64,000 bases of DNA from Paeniglutamicibacter sulfureus (lineage in GTDB: Bacteria > Actinomycetota > Actinomycetes > Actinomycetales > Micrococcaceae): the NCBI RefSeq assembly GCF_030512175.1, contig NZ_JAULBL010000001.1, positions 806,001 to 870,000 of the forward strand, written 5' to 3'. The notes beneath the pieces are model-generated. The model ran no database searches. It was not told the DNA's origin and saw nothing but the letters and a program-made list of their open reading frames with translations. Of the stretch, positions 27,342-36,159 are shown one piece after another. Made by a program: the position numbers and the translations under genes. Numbering within the stretch: position 1 is the first letter of the stretch; every line of letters begins with the position of its first letter.

Positions 27342-28334
27342 TCAGTAGGCAACAGGCACGAACTGTCCCCCGCGGCGCATCGATTCGACCATGGCCTCAC
27401 CGACCAGCGAGGCGTTCAGGCCGTCCGTGCCCGAGGCCAGCGGGTTCGGGGCGCCGTCGGTGATGGAACGGATCCAGTCCTGGAGTTCGGTCCTGTATGC
27501 CTCGGCAAATCGCGGCCTCCAGTCCGCGGGGTATTCCACGAAGTTCTTGCCGTCCCGGTTGAATTCGACGTTGGCAGGTTCGCGTAGCGACACCGTGCCC
27601 TCCTCGCAGACCACCTCGCATTGGGTCGAATAGCCGTGCCGGGCATTGAGGTACAACTCCAGGGTCGCCAACACGCCGTTCGCGGTCCTCAGCAGCATGA
27701 ATGCGGGATCTTGGAAGCCCTCGGCGTGTGCGCTGCCGGCACCGCCCGGGATCCAGGCAACCTCGGTGATGGCGCTGCCGAGCAGCCACGGCAACGAGTC
27801 CAGCTCGTGGATGGCCGAGTTCATGATCGCCGATTCGTTGCTGGTCCCCGGGGCAGATGAGACATTGCGGCTGACGCAGTGGACCATCAGCACCTTGCCC
27901 AGCGTGTCTTCCTCCACGATCCGGCGCAGGCGGAGATGCCCCGGGTCGAAGCGGCGCATGAATCCGACGCCCAACAGGCTCTTTCCCGCCCTCTGGCTGG
28001 CGGCACGGGCGGCGTCGACGATGGCGCGGCTGTCGGCGGCATTTTGGGCCAGCGGTTTTTCGCACAACACGTGTTTCCCTGCCCGCAAGGCTGCCAGGGC
28101 CAGCTCGGCGTGCGTGGAGTCATGGGAAGCGATCAGCACGGCATCGACATCCGGGTGGTTGATCAGCTCCAGCGCATTGTCGGTGCTGAATCCACCATGG
28201 GCGTGTTCCCTGGCGCGGGCCGCATCAATGTCGGCGACACCCGCCAATGAAGCTCCGCCGATGTTTTCGGCGAGGTTGCGGGCGTGGTCGGCTCCCATGA
28301 TGCCGGCCCCGATGACTCCTACGCGTACGGGCAT
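27342..28334 (-). CDS. Gfo/Idh/MocA oxidoreductase, IolG-like paralogue
   Basis: A 330-residue inositol-dehydrogenase-like protein: GAGIMG at 9-14, E92-K93-P94, GFMRRFDPGHL near 130 and NSAIHELDSLPWLLG near 177. It resembles the core operon IolG (GFMRRYDAEY) more than the other paralogues. The ATG at 28334 has AAGGA 7-8 nt upstream; an 11-codon longer frame lacks a ribosome site. It lies downstream of a LacI gene on the same strand, with a possible IolR-type box in between. Confidence 0.85.
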   Translation of the reverse strand: MPVRVGVIGAGIMGADHARNLAENIGGASLAGVADIDAARAREHAHGGFSTDNALELINHPDVDAVLIASHDSTHAELALAALRAGKHVLCEKPLAQNAADSRAIVDAARAASQRAGKSLLGVGFMRRFDPGHLRLRRIVEEDTLGKVLMVHCVSRNVSSAPGTSNESAIMNSAIHELDSLPWLLGSAITEVAWIPGGAGSAHAEGFQDPAFMLLRTANGVLATLELYLNARHGYSTQCEVVCEEGTVSLREPANVEFNRDGKNFVEYPADWRPRFAEAYRTELQDWIRSITDGAPNPLASGTDGLNASLVGEAMVESMRRGGQFVPVAY

Positions 28335-28429
28335 GGACTGTCCTTTGGGTTTGTGTGGATTGGGCACCGACCGAAAGCGTCAACCGGCATAGGAAGAGTC
28401 TTACCGCCTGCAATCACCGTGTCAATCAT

Positions 28430-28439
28430 TGTTCTGACA
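28430..28439. promoter_or_regulatory. Possible IolR-type site TGTTCTGACA
   Basis: Differs at one base from TGTCCTGACA and keeps the flanking TTGT...CAT of the strong sites; it is about 96 bp before the IolG-like gene at 28334. A wider ATTGT...ACAAT repeat overlaps it and may instead belong to the adjacent LacI regulator. Confidence 0.4.
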
Positions 28440-28464
28440 TTAAGACAATTTAGGCGCTTTGGTT

Positions 28465-29496
28465 CTACCGCGCGGAAGATGCAGGCATGTTGTAGGGCGT
28501 ATGGATGTCTATCGGCGAGCGCTCGGGCTCCCACGCGCCGGGCAGTGCACCGTGGTGGTGCATCAGCGCACGGCACGCTCCATGCATATCGGTGCGCAGG
28601 TTGTGCCCCAGGACCGCCTGCATCGATCCGCGGGCCAGCAACAGGGAATTCTCCTGGTTCAGGTCATGGCCAAGCAGAACGGTGCCATGTATTCCGTTCC
28701 GTTCGATGGCGCGGGCCAAGCCGGAGTTTCCGCCACCGATCGAATAGATCCCGGAAATGGCCGCATGCCTCGCATAGAGGTCCTCCAAGTGGCATTCGGC
28801 CGTTGCGTCGATTCCGTCCGAGTCCGGCAATTCATGGACTCTGCGTCCGGGTGCCAGCGCACGCATCGTGGCACGGAAGCCCATCTCCCGTTCCTCTTCG
28901 CCGCGGAAACTATCATGGCTCGCCGTCAGTGCGATGTCCCCTGGCCGTTCACCCAGCCAGGAACACATCAGGTAGGCGGCGGTGGAACCCGCGGCCCGGT
29001 TTTCCGGTCCCACATAGGCGATCCTTGCCGTGGAGGGCAGGTCGGTCACCACCGTCACCACCGGGATGCCCCGGGCGGCGAGCCGTTCGACGGCGTCGGC
29101 TATTTCCGGGGAATCGACCGCCTTGAGCAGCACTCCATGCGAACCCCTGCGGGCCACGGCATCCAGTTGCCTGGCGCATTCGACAGCACCCCAGCGTTCC
29201 CTCAGGTGGAAACGGGCCCGGAATGCGGCGGGGCGCAGCAACGGAAGCTCCGCTTCGAGGGCGCTGCGCAGGGCCCCACTGAAACGCGCGGGCGCATCAA
29301 CCACCAGGTCGATCACGAAGCTGCGGCCGGAAAGCTCCAACTGGGTTTGCTGGCTATCGAGTTCCGCGATGGCGCGCGTGACCTGGCCCACCGTCCCCCG
29401 GCGCACCCCCGGGCGCTCGTGCAGCACCCGGTCGACGGTGGCCACGCTGAGCCCCGCCTGTCTGGCGATCTCCTTGAGGGAAAACCGGTGAGCCAT
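28465..29496 (-). CDS. LacI-family transcriptional regulator
   Basis: A 343-residue LacI-type regulator: HTH SLKEIARQAGLSVATVDRVL with hinge-region homology, then a sugar-binding domain (HGVLLKAVDSPEI, GIPVVTVVTDLP, IYSIGGGNSGLA). The second domain is close to the LacI subgroup with periplasmic-binding-protein-like cores that often sense inositol or rhamnose-type ligands. The ATG at 29496 has GGAAGGGA upstream; the frame stays open far upstream, but that part is antisense to the dioxygenase gene. It is divergent from the PhyH-type gene at 29656. Confidence 0.87.
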   Translation of the reverse strand: MAHRFSLKEIARQAGLSVATVDRVLHERPGVRRGTVGQVTRAIAELDSQQTQLELSGRSFVIDLVVDAPARFSGALRSALEAELPLLRPAAFRARFHLRERWGAVECARQLDAVARRGSHGVLLKAVDSPEIADAVERLAARGIPVVTVVTDLPSTARIAYVGPENRAAGSTAAYLMCSWLGERPGDIALTASHDSFRGEEEREMGFRATMRALAPGRRVHELPDSDGIDATAECHLEDLYARHAAISGIYSIGGGNSGLARAIERNGIHGTVLLGHDLNQENSLLLARGSMQAVLGHNLRTDMHGACRALMHHHGALPGAWEPERSPIDIHTPYNMPASSAR

Positions 29497-29655
29497 TTTC
29501 GATCCCTTCCTGAGGTGTTTTTGAGGTGTTTGGGGCTGGTTCACCACGGTGCCACGAAAGCAGAATGGGATGCAAGGGCAACACAGCCCATCCACCAACC
29601 GGGATCTTCCCGGCGTCGCCCCGATTCCCCTTGAGTACCGTGAAAGGACCTCGCC

Positions 29656-30858
29656 ATGACCACCACCCCGATCCCGACCGACAGCGCCGCACGCTGGTTC
29701 CGAGCCGAGGACTGCAATCTTGATGACTTCAAGCGCATCACCTCCCAGTGCACGTCCCTGGCCGACTACCCGTATGCCGATGCCGTGGAACAGAATGTGC
29801 TCGTTTACGGACCCCGCCTGCATTCGTACCTTGAATCGACGGACGAACGCGCGGACGTCCAGGCGGAACTGGCCAAGGCGCTGACGGATGGTCCGGGCAT
29901 TGTGGTGTTCAAGGGAGCATTCCCCGATATTTCGGTCGTGGACCGCGCCACACTGGCCTTCAACAAGCTCATCGATGCCCAGAAGGCATCCGGCGTCCAG
30001 GGCGGCGACCACTTCGCCAAGCCCGGGGCAAACGACAGGATCTGGGGTGCCCTGGACAAGCTGGCGCTGGCCGACCCCGCGGTGTTCGCCGAATATTATT
30101 CCTCCGACATCCTTGCCCTGGTGTCGCAGGCCTGGCTGGGACCCAACTACCAGGTGACCTCCCAGGTCAACGTCGTCAACCCCGGGGGTGTGGCGCAGCG
30201 GGCGCACCGCGATTACCACCTGGGTTTCATGTCCGCAACGCAGGCCGGCGCCTACCCTGCGCATGCCCACCTGCTCACCCCGGCGCTCACCTTGCAAGGT
30301 GCCGTCGCGCACTGCGACATGCCGCTGGAATCCGGGCCGACCCTTTACCTTCCGCATTCTCACAAGTACGCGGCCGGCTACGTGGCATTCCACCGCGAGG
30401 ACTTCACCGAGCACTTCCTGCAGCACCATGCGCAGCTGCCCCTGGAGAAGGGAGACGCGGTGTTCTTCAACCCCGCACTCTTCCACGGTGCCGGCACCAA
30501 CGTTTCAACCGACATCAAGCGCATGGCGAACCTGCTCCAGGTCTCCTCGGCCTTCGGCCGCGCCATGGAAACGGTGGACCGCACGGCCATGAGCAAGGCC
30601 CTGTACCCGGTGCTGCTGGAACTCAAGTCCGCGGGGGCCTCCGAGGCCGCCCTGCACAACATCATCGCCGCCTCGGCGGAGGGCTACGCCTTCCCCACCA
30701 ACCTGGATCTGGACCAGCCGATCGGCGGGCTCGCCCCGCAGTCGCAGGCCGAGCTGGTGGCCGAGCACCTCGCGCGCTCCGGATCCCCGGCCGAGCTCAA
30801 CGAGGCCTTGGACGCACAGGGAGCCCGGCGCCTGGGCACCGGGTTCCCTCCGGCCTAG
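29656..30858 (+). CDS. Phytanoyl-CoA dioxygenase (PhyH)-family Fe(II)/2-oxoglutarate oxygenase
   Basis: A 400-residue protein of the PhyH superfamily. The Fe(II) site HxD appears as His-Arg-Asp in QRAHRDYHLGF near 182-184 with a distal His in FHGAG near 276 and a following Arg for 2-oxoglutarate. Such enzymes hydroxylate or demethylate small molecules. GAAAGGACC precedes the ATG. It is divergent from a LacI regulator and converges on a TIM barrel/IolG pair, inside a cyclitol catabolic island. Oxidative removal of a methyl group from an O-methyl-inositol is a speculative role. Confidence 0.8.
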   Translation: MTTTPIPTDSAARWFRAEDCNLDDFKRITSQCTSLADYPYADAVEQNVLVYGPRLHSYLESTDERADVQAELAKALTDGPGIVVFKGAFPDISVVDRATLAFNKLIDAQKASGVQGGDHFAKPGANDRIWGALDKLALADPAVFAEYYSSDILALVSQAWLGPNYQVTSQVNVVNPGGVAQRAHRDYHLGFMSATQAGAYPAHAHLLTPALTLQGAVAHCDMPLESGPTLYLPHSHKYAAGYVAFHREDFTEHFLQHHAQLPLEKGDAVFFNPALFHGAGTNVSTDIKRMANLLQVSSAFGRAMETVDRTAMSKALYPVLLELKSAGASEAALHNIIAASAEGYAFPTNLDLDQPIGGLAPQSQAELVAEHLARSGSPAELNEALDAQGARRLGTGFPPA

Positions 30859-30874
30859 CCTGGGATTGCCGGCT

Positions 30875-31645
30875 TCAGGAGAAAGCGTTCCTGAAGCCGG
30901 CAAGGGCTTCCTCCGGATCCCCGGAGGCCCAGCCCTCGAACCCCACGGGGCCCGAGTATCCCAGCGAGCGCAGCTCGGCCGCGATCGCCGGATAGTTGAT
31001 CTCCCCCGTGCCAGGTTCGCAACGTCCCGGCACGTCTGCCACCTGGACCTCGCCGAGATGGGGCAGGGAATCGCGCAGCAGCTGGATGAGGTTCCCCTCC
31101 CCGATCTGTGCGTGGTAGAGGTCAAGCATCATCTTCACGTTGGGGTGCCCCACGCCGGCCACCAGCGCCAGGGTGTCCTTGGCCCTCCCCAGCGGAATCC
31201 CGGGGTGGTCCAGGATCGTATTGAGGTTCTCGAGCACGAACACCACCCCGTGTTCGGCGCCGAGGGCACCGAGCTTCTCCAGCGTGCGCGAAGCGGTCAG
31301 CCACATTTCCCCGGTGGCGCGATGGCGCGGGTTTGCCGCCTGGCCGTCGATAAGTTCCGCGGGGTGGATGACCAGCCGCTCGATGCCCAGTTCCAGGGCC
31401 GTGGGGATCAGTTCCGCCGCGGTTCGCAGCACCTCCGCGCTTCCCTCGGGGTCGATGAGGCTTCCGGCGGAGTAGCCTGTCATCGAGCCGAAGTTCGCGC
31501 CCGTCGCTTTCAGGGCCGCGAGATCCCTGGTGCGCGAATCCCACATCTCGATCCCGAAGCCCAACGCGTGGAGCTTCTCCACGCGTTCGACGAAGGGAAG
31601 ATCGAGGAACACCATTTCCGCACAGACCGCCAAGTCAAGGCTCAC
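30875..31645 (-). CDS. Hydroxypyruvate isomerase-like TIM barrel
   Basis: A 256-residue xylose-isomerase-like TIM barrel of the Hyi/OtnI type, shorter than the ~290-residue IolE class. Metal-site segments are VVFVLENLNT, MMLDLYHAQIGEG, VQVADVPGRCEPGTGEINY and VGFEGW. The start is GTG overlapping the stop of the upstream dehydrogenase (GTGA), so both are coupled. It probably isomerises a keto or aldehyde intermediate made by that dehydrogenase; substrate unknown. Confidence 0.82.
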   Translation of the reverse strand: MSLDLAVCAEMVFLDLPFVERVEKLHALGFGIEMWDSRTRDLAALKATGANFGSMTGYSAGSLIDPEGSAEVLRTAAELIPTALELGIERLVIHPAELIDGQAANPRHRATGEMWLTASRTLEKLGALGAEHGVVFVLENLNTILDHPGIPLGRAKDTLALVAGVGHPNVKMMLDLYHAQIGEGNLIQLLRDSLPHLGEVQVADVPGRCEPGTGEINYPAIAAELRSLGYSGPVGFEGWASGDPEEALAGFRNAFS

Positions 31646-32730
31646 AGGACACCGCCCGTGGTTTCGCGCTCGAGCACCACGGGCGCACCCGTGCGCACGG
31701 ACTCGACACAGGCCAGGGCGATTTCCAGTGCGTCGATGGCTGCCTGCGCCCCGGGCGTGGGCACCGTCGGGGCCTCGCCAAGGCCCTTGCGCGCGGCGAT
31801 GAGGCGGGCGAAGTGCGCCAGTTCGTCGCGGTAGGCCTGGGCGAAGAGCTCGGTGTTCACGCGCGTGGTGGGCGCCAGCGCCCCGGCCGCGGTGTAGCTG
31901 CCGCTGTGGAGCTGCACCGGGTTGCCGGCCACGGCCATTCCCGCGGAACCGAAGATTTCCCCGCGCACGTCGTAGCCGTAGAGGGCGCTGAAGCTGGCCT
32001 CGGCCACGGCGATCGCTCCGTTGTCGTAGCGCAGCGTCACCACTGCGGTGTCCAGCAGACCCGCCTCGCGGTAACCGGGTTCGACCAGGGCATCGGCGAT
32101 GGCGCGCACCTCGGTCACCCTGGCACCCTCGTTGTACCAGTTCAGCGCGTCGAAATCGTGGATGAGGGTTTCGGTGAAGATGGTGTTGGGCTTGATGTGG
32201 CCTGCATTTGCGATGCCTTCGGCGACTCCCGGGTCGCGGGTCAGCGAGCGCATCAGCTGCACCTCGCCCAGGTCCCCGGCCTGGATACGCTTCTTGGCCT
32301 CGGCGAAGTCGGAGGCGAAGCGCCGGTTGAAGCCGATCTGGAATTCGACGCCTGCACGTTCAACGGCATCCAGGGCCGCGTGCAGTTCCTCGAGCCCGTG
32401 GCCGGCTGGCTTCTCGCAGAAGATGTGTTTTCCCGCGGCCGCAGCCTGGACTATCAGTGCCGAATGGACGGCCGAGGGTGCCGCGATGAGCACGCCGTCG
32501 ATATCGGGATCCGCGAAGAGATCGGCCGGGTCGGTGGTGTGCTTGGAAATGCCCAGCTCGGCGGCCAGCGCCGCCGCGGCTCCGGGAGCCGGATCGGCCA
32601 GGGCCTCGAGCCTCACCCCGGGCAGGTGGCCTGCCAGCGTGCGGGCATGGAAAGCACCGATCCATCCGCAGCCGATGACGGCAATGCGGATGGTTTCCTT
32701 GGCCGGGGGTACTTCAAGTGAGTATGACAT
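31642..32730 (-). CDS. Gfo/Idh/MocA oxidoreductase, IolG-like
   Basis: A 362-residue dehydrogenase with GCGWIG at 20-25, E106-K107-P108, IGFNRRFASDF near 137 and TLIHDFDALNWY near 187-198. The pattern is IolG-like. An AGGATG site precedes the ATG. It is divergent from the LacI regulator at 32847, with two CTAG-ended palindromes in the 116-bp gap, and followed by the Hyi-like TIM barrel with overlapping codons. Confidence 0.85.
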   Translation of the reverse strand: MSYSLEVPPAKETIRIAVIGCGWIGAFHARTLAGHLPGVRLEALADPAPGAAAALAAELGISKHTTDPADLFADPDIDGVLIAAPSAVHSALIVQAAAAGKHIFCEKPAGHGLEELHAALDAVERAGVEFQIGFNRRFASDFAEAKKRIQAGDLGEVQLMRSLTRDPGVAEGIANAGHIKPNTIFTETLIHDFDALNWYNEGARVTEVRAIADALVEPGYREAGLLDTAVVTLRYDNGAIAVAEASFSALYGYDVRGEIFGSAGMAVAGNPVQLHSGSYTAAGALAPTTRVNTELFAQAYRDELAHFARLIAARKGLGEAPTVPTPGAQAAIDALEIALACVESVRTGAPVVLERETTGGVL

Positions 32731-32752
32731 TGCGGGGTATCATCCTTCTATT

Positions 32753-32766
32753 CTAGAACGTTCTAG
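32753..32766. promoter_or_regulatory. LacI-type operator CTAGAACGTTCTAG (perfect palindrome)
   Basis: A perfect 14-bp CG-centred palindrome in the divergent promoter between the IolG-like gene (start 23 bp away) and the LacI gene at 32847. A near copy lies 57 bp further on. The arrangement is typical of a LacI repressor controlling itself and its neighbour. Confidence 0.7.
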
Positions 32767-32809
32767 TTTCTGCTTTCCCGGCAACTATGCCACACTGTGA
32801 AACAATCGT

Positions 32810-32823
32810 CTAGATCGTTCTAG
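32810..32823. promoter_or_regulatory. LacI-type operator CTAGATCGTTCTAG (one mismatch)
   Basis: A second copy of the palindrome at 32753-32766 with one mispaired position, 24 bp before the LacI start. The centre-to-centre distance is 57 bp, so looping or independent control of the two promoters is possible. Confidence 0.6.
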
Positions 32824-32846
32824 GTGAATACACGGAAGGCACCCCC

Positions 32847-33848
32847 ATGGCCCCGAGCACCCCCACGCCCCGACGCCCCACCCTTGCGGATGTGGCCCGG
32901 GAATCCGGCGTCTCCGTGGCTCTGGCCTCGATCGTCATGCGCGGTGCCGAGGGCGCCAGCGAGGCCTCACGCACCAAGGTCAAGGCCGCCGCGCTGGCGC
33001 TTGGATACCGGCCGGATTCGCGCGCGCGTTCACTGCGCAGCCACCACAACCGGACCGTCGGCGTGGCCCTGCGGCTGGGCGAGCCCGTGCATGCCGAGCT
33101 GGCCGATGCCCTGTACGCCGAGGCCGACGCCCGGGGCTATGAGATCATCCTGGGCGCGATCGGGGGCAATCGCGACGAGCGCCGCGTCATGGATACCCTC
33201 ATCGATGCGGGGGCGGAGGCCATCATCGGCATCTCCCTCACCCTCACGGCGGCACAAATGGCCCCGGTGGCCAGCCAGGTGCCGGTGGTCAGCCTGTTGC
33301 GCGGCTACCGCCAGCTGCCCTCGGTGCTCACCGACGAGGCCGCGGGAATCGACGAACTGGTGGCGCACCTGTTGCATCTCGGGCATCGCCGGCTGCTCCA
33401 TCTGGATGGCGGCCCCGCCGTGGCGGCCGCCCAGCGGCGCACCGCCTTCGAGCGGGCCGTGGCCCGCGCGGCGGGCAACGTCGCCGGAACCGTGCTCGGC
33501 GCCGGACCAGACGAGGCCACCGCCTTCGACGTGTTGGACGCATACCTGCGGGAGACCGCGGCCGACCAGCGGGCCACCGCGGTGCTGGCATTCAACGACA
33601 GGGCCGCACTGGGCGTCCGCAGGGCGATCGACCTGGCCGGCCTCCGGGTGCCCGACCAGATCGCGCTGACCGGGTTCGATGACAGCGAATTCGCCCGGCT
33701 GGCCCATGCCGACCTGACCAGCGTGCGCCAGGATGTCGCCGCGCTGGCCTCGGCCGCGCTGGCCGCGGCCACGTCACCCGGCGCAGCCTCCAGCCGGCAT
33801 GCCCCGCACCTGGTGGTGCGGGGCAGCAGCGCCACCTCAAAACATTGA
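32847..33848 (+). CDS. LacI-family transcriptional regulator
   Basis: A 333-residue LacI repressor: HTH TLADVARESGVSVALASIVM, hinge region YRPDSRARSLRS and an effector domain ending HLVVRGSSATS. GGAAGG lies before the ATG. It is divergent from the dehydrogenase/TIM pair and should control it through the CTAGAACGTTCTAG sites. It converges on the MFS transporter gene with a terminator hairpin between. Confidence 0.88.
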   Translation: MAPSTPTPRRPTLADVARESGVSVALASIVMRGAEGASEASRTKVKAAALALGYRPDSRARSLRSHHNRTVGVALRLGEPVHAELADALYAEADARGYEIILGAIGGNRDERRVMDTLIDAGAEAIIGISLTLTAAQMAPVASQVPVVSLLRGYRQLPSVLTDEAAGIDELVAHLLHLGHRRLLHLDGGPAVAAAQRRTAFERAVARAAGNVAGTVLGAGPDEATAFDVLDAYLRETAADQRATAVLAFNDRAALGVRRAIDLAGLRVPDQIALTGFDDSEFARLAHADLTSVRQDVAALASAALAAATSPGAASSRHAPHLVVRGSSATSKH

Positions 33849-33849
33849 C

Positions 33850-33871
33850 GGACCACCGATAGGGGCGGTCC
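33850..33871. terminator. Hairpin between converging LacI and MFS genes
   Basis: GGACCACC / GGCGGTCC arms, one mismatch, 6-nt loop, in the 37-bp gap between two converging stops; likely a shared terminator. Confidence 0.5.
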
Positions 33872-33885
33872 GGGTGCACCGTGAC

Positions 33886-35385
33886 TTACGCGTTGGCTTC
33901 GGCGTCTTCCGCCCGAACGAGGTAGATCGCGCCGGTGGAGACGTCGCCCTCGAGGGCCTCGAGGGTACGGCCGCGGGTCTCCGGGACCTGGGTGGCCACG
34001 AAGAGCAGGGCGAGCACACCGATCCCGGCGAAGAGGAAGAATGAACCGGTGATCCCGATCCCCGAAACCAGCGACGGGAAGAACAGGGCCAGGAAGCCGT
34101 TGGTGGTCCAGCCGAAGAACACGGAGATGCCGATGCCCAGGCCGCGCATGTGCAGCGGGAAGATCTCGGCCAGCCACACCCACACTGCGACATTCAGGAA
34201 GGTCTGCATCGAGAAGACGAACGCAACGACGAGAACGAGGATCACGATGGGACGGGCGGCGCTGCCCTCGGGCAGCAGCATGCCGGCAACACCGACCAGC
34301 ACGTGGCAAATAGTGGTCAGCGACAGACCGATCAGGAACGTCTTCCGGCGGTCCAGGCGGTCCATGTTGCGCAGGGCAATGACGCCACCGACCACGGCAA
34401 CCACACCGAAGGCGATATTCGCGAGCACCGCCTGCTGGGAGGACATGCCGGACTCCTCCAGCACGCGGGTGCCGTAATACATGATCGAGTTGATGCCGGT
34501 CAGCTGCTGGGCCATGGACACGCCGATGCCGACGAGAATGATGCGCATGAGCCACTTGTTCGTCACCACGGCCTTGATGCCGATCGGTTTGTTTCCCTTA
34601 TTCTCCGCGGCGGCGGTGCGCTCGACATCGTGCAGTTCGGCCAGGGCCCGTTCCGCGGGGCGCACGGTTTTCAGCACCCGCAGCGCCTCGGCGTAGCGGC
34701 GCTTCTCGACAAGCCAGCGCGGGGATTCGGGCATCCGCAGCATACCGATGAACAGTGCGACGGCCGGAACCGCACAGACGGCGAACATGATGCGCCAGAT
34801 GCCATCGATGGTGCCGCCAAGGGTCGCGGCGATGATCGCATTGACGACGAACGCGGACAGCTGGCCAACGACGATGGCAAGCTCGTTGCGCCCGGTGATC
34901 GACCCGCGGATCTCGTAGGGGGCGATCTCGGCCAGGTAGACCGGGACGACGGTGGAGGCGCCGCCCACGGCAATGCCCAGCATGATTCGCCCCGCCACCA
35001 GAATGGCAAAGCCGGCCGGTGAGAACGTGCCGGGTTCCGGGCCGCCCGGGGAGAAGATCACCAGCAGTGTGCCGACGAAGAACAGCACCGCCAGCATGAT
35101 GATGACCTTGCGGCGCCCCCACATGTCGGAAATCTGACCGCAGACCAGCGCGCCGAAGGCGGCGGCGAACACCAGCGAACTGATGACCACGCCGATCTGG
35201 ATCAGGCTCAAGCCCAGCTCCTCGGCCATCGGCCCCTCGGCGCCGTTGGCCACGCCGGTGTCGTATCCGAACAGGAGGCCACCGAAACAGGCGACGATCG
35301 AGATCAGTCCGATTCGCTTCCGATGCGGTCCCGGCGTCAATGGGGGCAGCTTTGCCCCCGCCAAGACCTGATGCTTTTCGGACAT
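33886..35385 (-). CDS. iolT: MFS sugar porter, IolT-like myo-inositol transporter
   Basis: A 499-residue twelve-helix sugar porter. Hallmarks are FGGLLFGYDTGVANG (34-48), DMWGRRK near 87-93, PESPRWLVEKRR near 225 and PETRGR before the C-terminus. The GGLLFGYDTGV start is characteristic of inositol/sugar proton symporters such as IolT. The ATG at 35385 has AAAGGAG upstream; the longer frame is unsupported. It lies about 1 kb from the core iol operon, and a TGTAAGGACA box 142 bp upstream is one mismatch from the IolR-type motif. Inositol as substrate is inferred from motif and context. Confidence 0.83.
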   Translation of the reverse strand: MSEKHQVLAGAKLPPLTPGPHRKRIGLISIVACFGGLLFGYDTGVANGAEGPMAEELGLSLIQIGVVISSLVFAAAFGALVCGQISDMWGRRKVIIMLAVLFFVGTLLVIFSPGGPEPGTFSPAGFAILVAGRIMLGIAVGGASTVVPVYLAEIAPYEIRGSITGRNELAIVVGQLSAFVVNAIIAATLGGTIDGIWRIMFAVCAVPAVALFIGMLRMPESPRWLVEKRRYAEALRVLKTVRPAERALAELHDVERTAAAENKGNKPIGIKAVVTNKWLMRIILVGIGVSMAQQLTGINSIMYYGTRVLEESGMSSQQAVLANIAFGVVAVVGGVIALRNMDRLDRRKTFLIGLSLTTICHVLVGVAGMLLPEGSAARPIVILVLVVAFVFSMQTFLNVAVWVWLAEIFPLHMRGLGIGISVFFGWTTNGFLALFFPSLVSGIGITGSFFLFAGIGVLALLFVATQVPETRGRTLEALEGDVSTGAIYLVRAEDAEANA

Positions 35386-35526
35386 GGGAACTCCTTTGTT
35401 GTGACCGGTTGAAGTGCGTGGGGTCGGTGGAAACTCGAGGATTCGAGGAGACCGGGAATGCGATCCGGGTGACCGGAGCATTGTGCTTCACCACCGAAGG
35501 GAGTGACGCGCTTCACGGAATCAATA

Positions 35527-35536
35527 TGTAAGGACA
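35527..35536. promoter_or_regulatory. Possible IolR-type site TGTAAGGACA
   Basis: Reverse complement TGTCCTTACA, one mismatch to KGWCHTRACA, upstream of the IolT-like gene. The adjacent CATTAC resembles the flank of stronger sites. Confidence 0.4.
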
Positions 35537-35736
35537 TTACGTCATTAGATTGTTCGATGCAATGGATCGCAAGAAATTCGCACCCAGAAAACCCCACCTC
35601 CGGGCCCCGGGATGGCCTCGGCGTCGGCGTTCAAATATGGATAACCCCTAGTGGAAGCGCGACGCCGCTTTGCCGCGGTGCAGAGCCCCGTCGAAAACGG
35701 GCAGGCAGACTTGTGCGGAGACGGCCTGGCTTCCGG

Positions 35737-36159
35737 CTACGGTGACCCTGACGCCCCGGTGACCGCAACGATAATCCCCATGTCGCGCACCCTCGGCGAA
35801 CGCTGCGCAGCACGGCTGCGATTCGCCCTCCGGCAGCCCGGCGACCTCCCCGGCGAAGGCGCGGGCCTGGTGACCCACGGTGGCCGGTGCGCCCGGACCG
35901 GCCCCGTCCCGGTGGAGCCGGGGCGCCGGCCACGCCGATTCAGTCCGTCCGGCGATGTACTGCGGGGAGGAACCAGGGCGTTTGAAACCGGAGCGATCGG
36001 CCCCTGCCTGCCCGAACCCGGACTTGCCCCGCCGGCCGGGACCAACCGGACTTCGGGGAGCCCAGATAAATACAGGATCTTGGCCGCGCGGTACACCACG
36101 GCACGGGCAGTGCCAGCCATGCCCGCGCCGATGACGGCGACTCCGACGGAATCGCTGAG
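35737..36159 (-). pseudogene. Decayed Gfo/Idh/MocA oxidoreductase remnant
   Basis: A ~420-bp relic of a ~1.2-kb gene homologous to the oxidoreductase at 10527. Reading down the minus strand from 36148, VGVAVIGAGMAGTARA...LPEVRLV aligns with VAVIGAGMAGKAHA...LPPIRLV at the N-terminus of that protein. From about 35870, QARAFAGEVAGLPEGES.P.CAAFAEG matches its C-terminal QARAFLEEVAGVSEAESLPRCATFEEG. A frame change then gives VRDMGIIVAVTGAS against VRNMEVLAAVAAS, ending at a stop at 35737. The middle ~250 residues, including the EKP motif, are gone and no start codon is left. The whole 35537-36428 stretch otherwise shows no gene. Confidence 0.75.

Noticed and set aside
29542-29551. CACCACGGTG as an operator between LacI (28465) and the PhyH-type gene.
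   Set aside because: Only a 10-bp imperfectly centred repeat without a second copy; too likely by chance in GC-rich DNA.
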